NCBI RefSeq assembly: GCF_030546575.1
Contig: NZ_JAUOTN010000003.1
Location: 124,001-188,000, forward strand
Direction: 5' to 3'
Length of the DNA stretch: 64,000 bases
Origin: Pontibacter coccineus
GTDB lineage: Bacteria > Bacteroidota > Bacteroidia > Cytophagales > Hymenobacteraceae
Part shown: positions 46,888 through 55,072 of the stretch, in pieces
How the letters are laid out: each line of letters begins with the position of its first letter
How positions within the stretch are numbered: the stretch's first letter is position 1
Notes under the pieces: generated by a model
The model's input: only the letters and a program-made list of their open reading frames with translations
Databases searched by the model: none
Told to the model about the DNA's origin: nothing
Position numbers and translations under genes: made by a program

Positions 46888-46972
46888 AGAGAGTTGGCGG
46901 AGTGGTCGAACGCGGCGGTCTTGAAAACCGTTGACTGTAACAGGTCCGGGGGTTCGAATCCCTCACTCTCTG
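46888..46972 (+). tRNA. tRNA-Ser (anticodon UGA)
   Basis: The acceptor stem AGAGAGT (46888-46894) pairs with ACTCTCT (46965-46971), followed by the discriminator G. The D-arm starts GGCGGAGTGGTCGAA, the anticodon loop CTTGAAA carries TGA at 46922-46924, a long variable arm (class II) marks it as Ser, and the T-arm is CGGGGGTTCGAATCCCT. CCA is not encoded. A perfect terminator follows and a tyrosine recombinase gene lies 250 bases downstream. Confidence 0.95.
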
Positions 46973-46995
46973 CGAAATAGCTTATCAATTAGCTT

Positions 46996-47030
46996 AAAAA
47001 GCCCTTAAATCAGCGATTTAAGGGCTTTTT
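46996..47030 (+). terminator. Terminator after tRNA-Ser
   Basis: A perfect 16-bp stem, AAAAAGCCCTTAAATC (46996-47011) with its complement at 47015-47030, closes a 3-base loop and ends in a T-run. Confidence 0.92.
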
Positions 47031-47080
47031 CGTTTTTAGTCCTACCTGAATTTTACGATTTCTCTCCTTTCTGAGGCAGC

Positions 47081-47125
47081 CAATTCGGGTACCCGAAGCC
47101 GATCCTTTTCTGGGTACCCGAATTG
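47081..47125. repeat. Paired GGGTACCC palindromes at the island edge
   Basis: CAATTCGGGTACCC (47081-47094) is the exact inverse of GGGTACCCGAATTG (47112-47125), with 17 bases between. Each centre is itself a palindrome, so GGGTACCCGAA also appears as a direct repeat. Position between tRNA-Ser and the recombinase suggests recombinase or excisionase binding; this is inference. Confidence 0.6.
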
Positions 47126-47211
47126 ATGTATAACTAACTGGCTGTAAATAAGATGTGCAGATATTTTACATCTTGTGAAGCCTTCTTTTGATTGTTAAAT
47201 TCAAGCATAAA

Positions 47212-47217
47212 AGGAGG
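47212..47217 (+). promoter_or_regulatory. Strong Shine-Dalgarno site of the recombinase
   Basis: AGGAGG lies six bases before the ATG at 47224 and decides the start. Most genes in this window lack such a site, as is usual in Bacteroidota. Confidence 0.7.
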
Positions 47218-47223
47218 AGTTGT

Positions 47224-48438
47224 ATGGACACCAAGATCAGTATCCTGTTCTACGGCAGGAAAGCCAAGACCACCAAAGACAACCTTTTGCCGATCTACCT
47301 GCGCGTCACGCTGCAGGGCAGACGCCTGGAGCTGAGCACCCACCGCTACGTCTCGCCCGAGCGCTGGTCTGTGGAGGCGGGCAAAGTGAAGGGCAGCTCG
47401 GCCGAGGCCCGGAGCGTGAATGCCTACCTAGACACCCTCAGGACTAAGGCATACGGCCATCACCGGGAGCTGCTGGAGGAGAGCAGGCCCGTCACCGTGG
47501 AGGCGTTCAAGGAGAAGTGGATGGGAGTGGAGGAGAAGCCCGTGCTGCTGCTGGAGGTATTCCGCATGCACAACGGGCAGATGGCCCAGCTGGTGGGCAA
47601 GGACTACGCCGCGGGCACCCTGGAGCGCTACGCCACCTCCCTGCAGCACACGCGGGACTTTATCCGCTGGAAGCACGGGGCGGAGGACATCGACGTCAGG
47701 AAGCTCTCCTACGGCTTCATCACCGACTACGAGTTCTGGTTCAAGACCGTGCGGGGCTGCGCCCACAACACCACCATGAAGTACCTGGCCAACTTCAAGA
47801 AGGTCATTCACCTGTGCCTGAAGAACGGCTGGCTGGAGCGCGACCCCTTCCTGGGTTACAAGATGAGCAAGCGGGAGGTGGTGCGCGAGTGCCTCACCCA
47901 GGCTGAGCTGCAGCGGATGGCCGAAAAGGAGTTCGCCACCGACCGGCTGGGCCAGGTGCGGGACGTGTTCCTCTTCAGCTGCTACACCGGCCTTGCCTAC
48001 GTGGACGTGCAGCAGCTCAGGCGCTCGGAGATCGGGGAGGGGATGGACGGGCAAAGGTGGGTCTTCACCAGGCGCCAGAAGACCGAGACGCCCTCCCGCA
48101 TCCCGCTCCTGCCGGTGGCCCTGGAGATTCTGGAAAAATATCAGGACCATCCGCAGTGCCTCTACCAGGACAAGGTACTGCCGGTGCTGAGCAACCAGAA
48201 GATGAACGCCTACCTCAAGGAGATCGCCGACGTGTGCGGCATCCGCAAGACGCTCACCTTCCACATTGCCCGCCACACCTTCGCTACCACCGTCACCCTG
48301 AGCAACGGCGTGCCCATCGAGACGGTGAGCCGGATGCTGGGGCACCGCAACCTGAAGACCACCCAGCACTACGCCAAGATCCTGGACCAGAAGGTGAGCG
48401 ACGATATGCAACGGCTCCGGGAGAAACTAAAGCTATAG
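47224..48438 (+). CDS. Tyrosine recombinase (integrase), Bacteroidota type
   Basis: The 404-residue protein has an arm-type DNA-binding N-terminus (ISILFYGRKAKTTKDNLLPIYLRV), a SAM-like core-binding domain (about 105-205) and a catalytic domain. Candidate active-site residues are Lys286, His347 and Arg350 (HIARH), His374 (MLGHRN) and Tyr383 (QHYAKI). The first-Arg position reads TGLAYVD with Ala in place of Arg, as in several Bacteroidetes integrases of the CTnDOT group. Base composition is clearly more GC-rich than the host genes and no AGGTATA/TATACCT occurs. It likely integrates the island at tRNA-Ser. Confidence 0.93.
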   Translation: MDTKISILFYGRKAKTTKDNLLPIYLRVTLQGRRLELSTHRYVSPERWSVEAGKVKGSSAEARSVNAYLDTLRTKAYGHHRELLEESRPVTVEAFKEKWMGVEEKPVLLLEVFRMHNGQMAQLVGKDYAAGTLERYATSLQHTRDFIRWKHGAEDIDVRKLSYGFITDYEFWFKTVRGCAHNTTMKYLANFKKVIHLCLKNGWLERDPFLGYKMSKREVVRECLTQAELQRMAEKEFATDRLGQVRDVFLFSCYTGLAYVDVQQLRRSEIGEGMDGQRWVFTRRQKTETPSRIPLLPVALEILEKYQDHPQCLYQDKVLPVLSNQKMNAYLKEIADVCGIRKTLTFHIARHTFATTVTLSNGVPIETVSRMLGHRNLKTTQHYAKILDQKVSDDMQRLREKLKL

Positions 48439-48537
48439 TTGACAGAAGGTGCCGTTTTAGCAACCAGCCCGACTATAAAATTCTTACTTTCAGCTTTGGC
48501 TCTTGATTTGCAATTCGCGAATTGAGAATTAAATATC

Positions 48538-48865
48538 ATGAGAAAACACGGTGGCATGCGGCCGTAAGACATAGTCATACTGCTTGCCATCACGGTGAGA
48601 GGTGATGCGCCCTGGATGATGAAGGATTTGACCCATGAGTTTGGCATCAGTGCGTCGGAGGTGTTAGAATCCATCCACAAGTTCTACGTGGCAGGGCTTT
48701 GACAAGCCAAAGCAGAAAGTGATGCGCCAAGCATTACTCGAATTCCCTGTCTTTGGGGTGCGCTACGTATTTCCGCAGTAACCCGATGCCATGGTAAGGG
48801 GAGTGTCTACCGTCATCAGCCCACCAGTATGGGTAAAAGTAAAAGAGACTAAATCGTTATGTTAG
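48538..48865 (+). pseudogene. Remnant of a small HTH-like gene
   Basis: In frame from the ATG at 48538 the sequence reads MRKHGGMRP, stop (48565), then DIVILLAITVRGDAPWMMKD and LTHEFGISASEVLESIHKF, stop (48700). After a frame change it continues as KVMRQALLEFPVFGVRYVFPQ, stop, PDAMVRGVSTVISPPVW. The ISASEV helix-turn-helix and the GVRYVFP block are, as I recall them, shared by a small winged-helix-like family found beside other accessory genes. At least three lesions make it a pseudogene. Its end overlaps the start of the AlbA_2 gene. Confidence 0.65.
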
Positions 48866-50514
48866 AAGATAGTGAATTCGATAAAAAATCGCTGAGGTTG
48901 GTACAGGGTAATACTACAGATTGGGCTGAGCTGGCGAAGGATTGTGTTTGTTTTGCCAATGGCAAAGGTGGGACGATATATATCGGAGTCGAAGACGACT
49001 CCGATATGCCTCCTGCTGATCAAAGGATCAAAAAATCTATTGTAGAGAAAATCAACCAGGTAATTCCCCAGCGAACCATAAATGTAGGTATTAGTGCGAC
49101 CATACAGACTGCACCTAATGGTGGAGAGTTTATCGAGGTTAAAATATACAGAAGTACTCAGACTATTGCCTCCACGTCCGATGGTAAATACTATATGCGT
49201 ATAGCCGATGAGTGTAAACCTTTGATGCCTGATGAAATGATTCGTGTGGCTGCTGAAAAGCAAGCGTTTGTATGGGAGGAAAAGGTGGCAAGAAAAGTAC
49301 ACATAAGCCAAGCTGATGGTGCTAAGCTAGGTAATTTTTTAAGTGATGTGCGGAATTCAGAGCGTGTAAGCGGCTTCGTTAAGGAAATGTCTCAGGATGA
49401 GATGTTAGAGTACTACTTCTTCACTAGCGGTGATTACCTGACAAATTTAGGTGTGCTTTGGATAGGCCAGCGCAAAGACAGAGCCTTAATGCACTATTCG
49501 CCTGCTGTGCAGTTCATTAAATATGATGAAAACGGTGTTAAAGTGAACAAGCGAGTTTGGGACGATTACACGCTTAACCCGAAGGAACTTCTTAATGAAA
49601 TAATTACAGGTATACCTGATTGGGGAGAATCAATAGAGATTGCCGATGGAATATTCCGGAGGACTATTCCCAACTATAATCAGGTAGTGATCAGAGAGCT
49701 GATAGCAAATGCTTTAGTACACCGGGTTTATACTATGCGTGGTGATATTTTCATTAATCTTTACCACGACCGCCTAGAAATTCATTCACCTGGGCTGCTT
49801 CCTTTAGGTGTTACCCCCTCCAACATCATTAGCAAATCTATTCACCGCAATACGCACCTGGCCAAAGTGTTCTATGACTTGATGCTAATGGAGAAGGAAG
49901 GTAGCGGTTATGACAAGGTATACGAAGTGTTACTACTTCATGGTAAGCCCGAGCCAATAGTAGAGGAATGGGATGATCGAGTAGTAGTAACGGTTATGAA
50001 GAATATCATCAGTACTGAGGTGGCTAAGCTTATGTCGCGAGCCAATGATGACTATGGCCTTAATCAAAAGGAGATAATTACACTGGGTTTGATTGCACAA
50101 CACGGTACTATGACAGCTATAGAGCTGAGCAAGAAGCTTAATGTGAGAAATAGTGATGGGTTAGCTTATTGGTTGGGGAAGCTCTTGAAGCACGAGATAA
50201 TCCATAGTAAGGGCAAAACAAAAGGAACTGAATATCATGTCAACCCTGAGTTGCTTAGACAAATAGATTTCAAAGGCAAAACAGACCTTAAAAAGATTGA
50301 GCCGCACAGGCTTCAGGAACTTATCTTGATGGATTTGGAAACATATCCTGGGAGTTCCATCGGAGATATAAATGAGCGCATAGGGCCGGAAATAAATAGA
50401 AATAAAGTAAAAAGGAAGTTGGCTGAACTTGTTGATTCCAAAATTCTATACACAGAAGGTGTGTTGAAAGGTACTAGGTACTTTATAGATCATAATCAAA
50501 GAAATAATGAATAA
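48859..50514 (+). CDS. AlbA_2-domain putative regulator with ATPase-like and winged-helix parts
   Basis: The 551-residue protein opens with an AlbA_2 (Schlafen-type) domain (about 15-120, AKDCVCFANGKGGTIYIGVED). A central HATPase_c_4-like region follows (VVIRELIANALVHRVY near 277, LEIHSPGLLP, KEGSGYDKVYE), and then a C-terminal part with two winged-helix-like stretches (GTMTAIELSKKLNVRNSDGL, SSIGDINERIG). Proteins of this layout are annotated as putative transcriptional regulators or RecG-like ATP-binding proteins; some occur in defence islands. It is AT-richer than the host genes. Five 11-bp repeats begin at its stop codon. Confidence 0.82.
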   Translation: MLEDSEFDKKSLRLVQGNTTDWAELAKDCVCFANGKGGTIYIGVEDDSDMPPADQRIKKSIVEKINQVIPQRTINVGISATIQTAPNGGEFIEVKIYRSTQTIASTSDGKYYMRIADECKPLMPDEMIRVAAEKQAFVWEEKVARKVHISQADGAKLGNFLSDVRNSERVSGFVKEMSQDEMLEYYFFTSGDYLTNLGVLWIGQRKDRALMHYSPAVQFIKYDENGVKVNKRVWDDYTLNPKELLNEIITGIPDWGESIEIADGIFRRTIPNYNQVVIRELIANALVHRVYTMRGDIFINLYHDRLEIHSPGLLPLGVTPSNIISKSIHRNTHLAKVFYDLMLMEKEGSGYDKVYEVLLLHGKPEPIVEEWDDRVVVTVMKNIISTEVAKLMSRANDDYGLNQKEIITLGLIAQHGTMTAIELSKKLNVRNSDGLAYWLGKLLKHEIIHSKGKTKGTEYHVNPELLRQIDFKGKTDLKKIEPHRLQELILMDLETYPGSSIGDINERIGPEINRNKVKRKLAELVDSKILYTEGVLKGTRYFIDHNQRNNE

Positions 50515-50565
50515 ATGATCCATAAATGATCTATAAGTGATCTATAAGTGATCCATAAATGATCT
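50511..50565. repeat. Five tandem 11-bp repeats (iteron-like)
   Basis: Units ATAAATGATCC, ATAAATGATCT, ATAAGTGATCT, ATAAGTGATCC, ATAAATGATCT run head to tail at 50511-50565, with changes only at positions 5 and 11. The array overlaps the stop codon of the AlbA_2 gene. The period is near one helical turn, so all GATC centres face the same side of the DNA. Confidence 0.9.
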
Positions 50566-50613
50566 TGGATAAAATACTGTTAACCCCCAAAGAGGAAGTA
50601 TGCGACTGAATAG

Positions 50614-50978
50614 ATGCACTTTGAGTTTGTTTCGCATGAAATTGCTTATAATCCCCTAAACAAATTGTGTTTGACCATTCTAGAAAGATATAACGAAAAC
50701 CCGCAGTGTCTGAACCAGGACCGGGTACTGCGGGTGTTAAGCAACCAGAAGATGAACGCCTACCTCAAGGAACCGACGAGTGCGGCATCTGCAAGACGCT
50801 CACCTTCCACGCCTTCGTTACCATCGTCACCCTCTCCAACAGGATATCGATCGAGACGGTCAGCCGGATGCTGGGGCACCGCAACCTGAAGACCACCCAG
50901 CACTACGCTAAAATCTTGGACCAGAAGGTTAGCAATGACATGCAGCAGCTCCGGGACAGGCTCAAGAGGAAAGCGTGA
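50614..50978 (+). pseudogene. Decayed C-terminus of a second tyrosine recombinase
   Basis: From about 50671 the sequence matches the C-terminal third of the recombinase at 47224: NPQCLNQDRVLRVLSNQKMN, then after a frame change CGICKTLTFH, TIVTLSN, IETVSRMLGHRNLKTTQHY and KILDQKVSNDMQQLRDRLK. Two small deletions are visible. One causes the frameshift near 50770; the other removes about 12 bases that encode the IARH of the catalytic HxxR motif. It cannot be active. DNA identity over the shared part is high, suggesting a related element once sat here. Confidence 0.88.
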
Positions 50979-51349
50979 AATAAGGTCACTTTGTTAGTTC
51001 ATTGGAGATGCACCTCCTCAGCCTCTGGGCAAGGGTAGGGGCTTGTCCAGACGGAGAGCAGGCACTAAATTTACTGTAAAGGTAAAACTTAGCGGCACTT
51101 TCCTTCACCGTTGATACGGTGTGTCTGATCGAGTGGAAAAGGGTGTTATTTTAATCAGATGTTGGTGATGATAAAGAAATAGTAAAGGATATGCTCCTTG
51201 TAATGCAGGCCTCGCGGCACTTGCCTTCAGACTGTACACTGCTCGTGTACTAAGTTGGGACATGAAGTGAAGAACGTGTACCATTGTGGTATATATACTA
51301 TGATTCATGTACCAAAAATTCTGCTTTTGTCTCATATTGTATCAGGCAT
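50979..51349. other. Gene-free stretch between two pseudogenes
   Basis: No gene is seen. Short frames on both strands lack coding character. The stretch may contain decayed sequence from lost neighbours, but nothing specific is recognised. Confidence 0.4.
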
Positions 51350-51601
51350 ATGAAATTAGAGACCGGCAAACCCTATAACAGTTTACCACCCCTCCCTCCG
51401 CCACAGGATCAAATTGAGTCTGTCGCTGTCCTAAAGCAAGAGAGCAAGGCGGCCGTTGCTTTGGCCGAGCTCAAGTAACTGGCACGGACACTCCCTAACC
51501 AGGGCATCCTCATCAACGCCATTGTGCTGAAGGAAGCGAAGGCCAGCTCGGAGGTTGAGAATATCATCACAACGCATGACAAGCTTCACGAAAAAGTTTA
51601 G
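51350..51601 (+). pseudogene. N-terminal remnant of a Fic-family gene
   Basis: In one frame from the ATG at 51350 the sequence reads MKLETGKPYNSLPPLPP, then VLKQESKAAVALAELK, stop (51476), [36 protein letters not shown], stop. The PYNxLPPLPP opening and the [11 protein letters not shown] helix are the hallmark of the Fic/DOC N-terminal region; SSxIENI-type helices lie near the inhibitory site. The catalytic HPFxxGNGR part is absent. One internal stop and 3' truncation make it a remnant of an AMPylase-type gene. Confidence 0.8.
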
Positions 51602-52287
51602 AAAGCCGCCCCGATCATTATCCCGAGCAGCAAATGCAAGCCGGAATAGCCATAGTCCATAGCATTTCTGTTGTAGCGCTCATGGGAATAATCAGTTTGG
51701 ATAGAGCTGTTTTTGATGCCTGCCCCGGAGTAAAAATCGAACAGGAGGTGGCCATCCAATGCAGGAACCTGCAGGCCAAACAAAGCCACCCCTCCTATGC
51801 GGTTGATCTTCTCGTTAAAAGGCCGGAGGCGGTATTTGTATACCTCCAAACCCTCCGGGTCCATTTCTTTAACCCAGCCCTCTCTTTTGAACTCTAAATT
51901 AAAATGGTGGTAATTAACGCCATAGGCCAAGTACACCCTGCTTTTATCTGGGCTGGTGTAGTTATTTATGTAGATTTTGTGCTGCACCTCTGCACCATAA
52001 CCTAACACACGGTCATCCTCGCTGTCTTCCCAATTACGCCCCGCAAAAAGATCCACGGTTTTCGCTTTACCATTATAAGCCCGTGGTGAGAAAACAAAGC
52101 CATGCCTGCTCCCTTGCTCCGGAATGCGCTCCAGGTACAGGTGCAAGCCGTTAATGAGCAAATGCTGCGGACTGAATTTTATACTTATGGTTTTATCAGA
52201 AGCAGCCTCTAAAGCCTGTGCGTTGCCCTGTAGCAGAGAAGAGAAAAAAAGAAGTTTAACGACAACAGCAACCCTTTTTAGCATCAT
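51598..52287 (-). CDS. Secreted barrel-like protein, unknown
   Basis: The 229-residue protein has a signal peptide ([18 protein letters not shown]). The mature chain is rich in alternating aromatic and polar residues ([45 protein letters not shown]) and ends in Phe, which suggests an outer membrane barrel. No family is recognised. It is the last gene of a three-gene minus-strand cluster with two LVIVD-type lipoproteins. Its 3' end overlaps the Fic remnant by four bases. Confidence 0.7.
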   Translation of the reverse strand: MMLKRVAVVVKLLFFSSLLQGNAQALEAASDKTISIKFSPQHLLINGLHLYLERIPEQGSRHGFVFSPRAYNGKAKTVDLFAGRNWEDSEDDRVLGYGAEVQHKIYINNYTSPDKSRVYLAYGVNYHHFNLEFKREGWVKEMDPEGLEVYKYRLRPFNEKINRIGGVALFGLQVPALDGHLLFDFYSGAGIKNSSIQTDYSHERYNRNAMDYGYSGLHLLLGIMIGAAF

Positions 52288-52303
52288 AAGAGATTGTTTT
52301 GGG

Positions 52304-53053
52304 CTAGATAGCCGGCTTGATTGAAATAGTGCTCAGCAACACCAGTTTCTCATCCTCATACTGGTACTGGTAAAGGCCATCACTGCCTATAACCAGCAGT
52401 CTGCCGTTATCCGGTATCACATCAAAAGCGTTTATCCGGAAGTGTTGCTCCAGCTCCAGGTTCATTACATCGGTAGCATTGTATACTTTCAGCCCTTCGT
52501 CGCATACAAATAGCCTGGTGTTGGCTATACCTAAACCTTTCGGGTTCGTCATGCTGTACTGCTTCAGGAGTGTCGGATCGTTTATGTTTTGCAGATCAAT
52601 CACCTGCAGCTCATTTATGGCCAACCTGCAGGCAGTGCCGGTGCTAAGGGTAACGTAGGCGTAGCGCCCGTCTGTCACCACGGGGTCGCAGCTCACCACG
52701 TGCTGATACTGCGAGATATGCTGGGGAAACGCCGGGTTTTTGACGCTAAAAATGTGCATGCCTGTTTGGGTGCCAATGAAAAGCATATCCTCAAAAGGAA
52801 AGATCGTTTCGATGCCAAACCCTATCGGGAGCGACTGCCCCTGCTGTGGGTCTTCGGGTGTGCTAATATCGAAAATATTCAGGCTTGAGTGATCTACCGT
52901 ATACAAATGATTTCCGCTGATGGCAAACCTGGCCATAGAACCACCCTGGCCGTGTGCGCCATTCGCCGAGGGCGAGGCAGCGTTATCGCTGGTGCAGGAA
53001 ATGGCTGCCATGCAAACCAGAACGGAAGAAGCGATATGTAGAAGTCTTTTCAT
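52304..53053 (-). CDS. LVIVD-repeat lipoprotein
   Basis: The 249-residue protein has a lipobox at Cys20 (AAISC) and a beta-propeller-like chain. Repeats of the form LYTVDHSSLNIFDISTPEDP, MHIFSVKNPAFP, LQVIDLQNINDP and LKVYNATDVMNLE follow the LVIVD pattern (value, name, then Asp-x-Ser/Asn-x-Pro). Such proteins are common at the surface of Bacteroidota; their role is unknown. Two bases separate it from its upstream neighbour of the same family. Confidence 0.8.
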   Translation of the reverse strand: MKRLLHIASSVLVCMAAISCTSDNAASPSANGAHGQGGSMARFAISGNHLYTVDHSSLNIFDISTPEDPQQGQSLPIGFGIETIFPFEDMLFIGTQTGMHIFSVKNPAFPQHISQYQHVVSCDPVVTDGRYAYVTLSTGTACRLAINELQVIDLQNINDPTLLKQYSMTNPKGLGIANTRLFVCDEGLKVYNATDVMNLELEQHFRINAFDVIPDNGRLLVIGSDGLYQYQYEDEKLVLLSTISIKPAI

Positions 53054-53054
53054 G

Positions 53055-53567
53055 TTATTCCGGCTTTTTAAGTTCCCAACCTACAATAATGGCGTCTTCT
53101 GGAGCGCCTGCCCTGTTATAGTATACTTCCAGGTTATCTGGTGGCAACAGGCTTGGCAGCGCATCGCGCACACGCTTGGCAACCTGAATAGTCTCCATCC
53201 CGCTTAATTTTATGGCAACAAGGTCTACGGCATTATCCACATACAGCATGTCATCTTTCACGGCCATATCCACGCAGCCCGGCACCTGAATAAAGGCCAT
53301 ATTCACAGGCGCCTTCGGATTTTGGTTGTTGATGATGTGCACGCCTTTGTACTGCTCGTTTATAAGTATATAGCTGCCGTAGCGGTAAATTTTACCAGGG
53401 TTCGAGATCGTCCGTGGCTCCTTCTTTAGAATGGAGGACTCGAGCTGCTGCCGGCTCATCAGAATGGGAGCGTAAGCTGATTCAGGCATAGGATCTACGC
53501 TGCCCGGGCAGGAACAGAGCAATGGCATCAGGAGCAGCAGCAGAAAGTTTTTTGCTTGTTTTCTCAT
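53055..53567 (-). CDS. Short LVIVD-related lipoprotein
   Basis: The 170-residue protein has a lipobox at about Cys18-20 (PLLCSC) and repeats GKIYRYGSYILINEQYKGVH, IINNQNPKAPVNMAFI and MLYVDNAVDLVAIKLSGME, related to the LVIVD units of the next gene. It is the first gene of the three-gene minus-strand cluster. The upstream stretch 53590-53665 is very AT-rich and probably contains the promoter, though no clean TAnnTTTG box is seen on that strand. Confidence 0.72.
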   Translation of the reverse strand: MRKQAKNFLLLLLMPLLCSCPGSVDPMPESAYAPILMSRQQLESSILKKEPRTISNPGKIYRYGSYILINEQYKGVHIINNQNPKAPVNMAFIQVPGCVDMAVKDDMLYVDNAVDLVAIKLSGMETIQVAKRVRDALPSLLPPDNLEVYYNRAGAPEDAIIVGWELKKPE

Positions 53568-53790
53568 ATTAGTGAAAGGATTATAACTGGGGAAGACTAA
53601 CCATTAAATATATTAATTACTTATTATACTTCATTATGTTCTTTATTTAATAATAATTTAATAATGCTCACGCGCCTCTACATGCCAAGGCAGGAAAGGA
53701 TATTCTATGGGAATTCAGTGGTATTGTCTACCAGTTCAAGGGATCCGATATTTGTCTTGTCTTGAATAGGTTGACACAAAGTCGACAAAA

Positions 53791-54129
53791 ATGCAGGAAA
53801 GAAAATTAAGAGAACGTATTGTAGCCGAGTACCTCCTGGGCGGGCGGAGTTACCGTAGACTGGGGGAGAAACACGGCGTCAACTTTTACCAGATCCGCCG
53901 TTGGGCTCTCAAACACCAAGGCCAGATGAAGAGTCCACCAAAATTCAAGAGCTTCAAGCTCTCTCTGGATTTGCAAAGAGATGCCCCCCTTCCCACTGAC
54001 GTGAAGGAACTCCAGGCCGAGCTGCGCAAGACAAGGCTTGAAAAGGAGGTGCTTTTGGAAGTGATCAAGATAGCCGAGGAGGAGCTCGGCTCTACCATCT
54101 TAAAAAAGTCTGGTACCAAGCAATCCTGA
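53791..54129 (+). CDS. IS3-type OrfA (HTH protein)
   Basis: The 112-residue protein has an N-terminal helix-turn-helix (ERIVAEYLLGGRSYRRLGEK, GVNFYQIRRWALKH) and a C-terminal leucine-zipper-like coiled region (LQAELRKTRLEKEVLLEVIKI), as in OrfA of IS3 elements. The frame is intact. It ends just as the orfB frame begins, where a -1 frameshift would normally join them. Confidence 0.82.
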   Translation: MQERKLRERIVAEYLLGGRSYRRLGEKHGVNFYQIRRWALKHQGQMKSPPKFKSFKLSLDLQRDAPLPTDVKELQAELRKTRLEKEVLLEVIKIAEEELGSTILKKSGTKQS

Positions 54130-55037
54130 GAGTGGAGCAAAGAACGCCCTTCCAAGTAGTTGGAGTGCTTTGCCGCTTGTTTGGTTACAGTAGCTAGGCG
54201 TATTACCAACATCTCAAAACAAGGCAGCAGCAAGCGCTGCAAGAGGACTTGCTGGTGCAGGAGGCACTGCGAATACGTAGCTCTTAGAAGCGACTGGGCG
54301 CGCGCAAACTGCTGGTGATGATGTCACATTTTATGGATGCTCATGGCATTGCAATAGGTCGAGACGCCTTTTCCGAACTCTTGCGTGGGCGCGATCTGCT
54401 AGTCAGGAAGCGAAGGCGCTCCAAGCCTCAAACTACTTTCTCTAATCACTGGCTGCGCAAATACGAGAACCTGACTGTCGGGTTTGTGCCCAAGGCAGCC
54501 GGGCAGCTTTGGGTAAGTAACATCACCTATATTCACCTGGAGGAAGACTTTGCCTATCTGAGCCTGGTCACCGATGCCTACAGCCGCAAGATCGTCGGTT
54601 TTTACCTAAGCGGAGATCTTGCCGCCGGGGGATGCATCCGGGCTTTGGAGATGGCCCTTCCCAACTGCCCCATGCAAGGCTATCTGATCCATCACTCTGA
54701 TAGGGTTATCCAGTACTGCAGCCAAGGGTATGTTAGGCTGCTGCAGGAGCGGCGCATCGCCATCTCCATGACTCAAAGCGGCGACCCGCTGGAGAATGCG
54801 CTGGCCGAGCGGGTGAATGGCGTCCTCAAGCAGGAGCTCCTGGAGACGGTGTACCCCGGCTTCGCGGCGGCCCAACTAGCCGTGGCCACGGCAGTGAGCA
54901 TCTACAATTATAAGCGCCCACACTCAAGCGTGGACATGCTCACGCCTGTGGAGGCGCACGGCAGGACCGGCGGGCTGAAGAGGCACTGGAAAAACCATTA
55001 TCCTGACAAGAATGGAAAGGAGGTGCCTGTGCAGTAG
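54126..55037 (+). pseudogene. IS3-type OrfB transposase, inactivated
   Basis: The frame from 54126 reads LRVEQRTPFQVVGVLCRLFG, YSS, stop, AYYQHLKTRQQQ, then RIRSS, stop, KRLGARKLLVMM and onward, open to 55037. Both stops are TAG where Gln is expected. The DDE core is present but the first Asp is replaced: LWVSNITYI has Asn where IS3 transposases have WVSDITYI. The second Asp (HHSDRVIQYCS) and the Glu (NALAERVNGVLKQE) are kept. Two stops plus loss of a catalytic Asp make it dead. Confidence 0.88.
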
Positions 55038-55072
55038 GGTGCAGGCCAAGAAGGTTTGTCGCTGTTTGGGCA

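Larger units (their letters stand above)
53772..55072 (+). mobile_element. Degenerate IS3-type insertion sequence
   Basis: The element holds an intact orfA and a broken orfB in the usual IS3 order. Possible terminal inverted repeats are TGACACAAAGTCGACAAAAA at 53772 and a poor match near 55054-55072, agreeing at about 12 of 20 positions by eye. No target-site duplication was recognised. The ends are approximate. Confidence 0.65.

Noticed and set aside
47428..48411. Long minus-strand frame inside the recombinase gene
   Set aside because: It is a shadow frame caused by high third-position GC in the recombinase.
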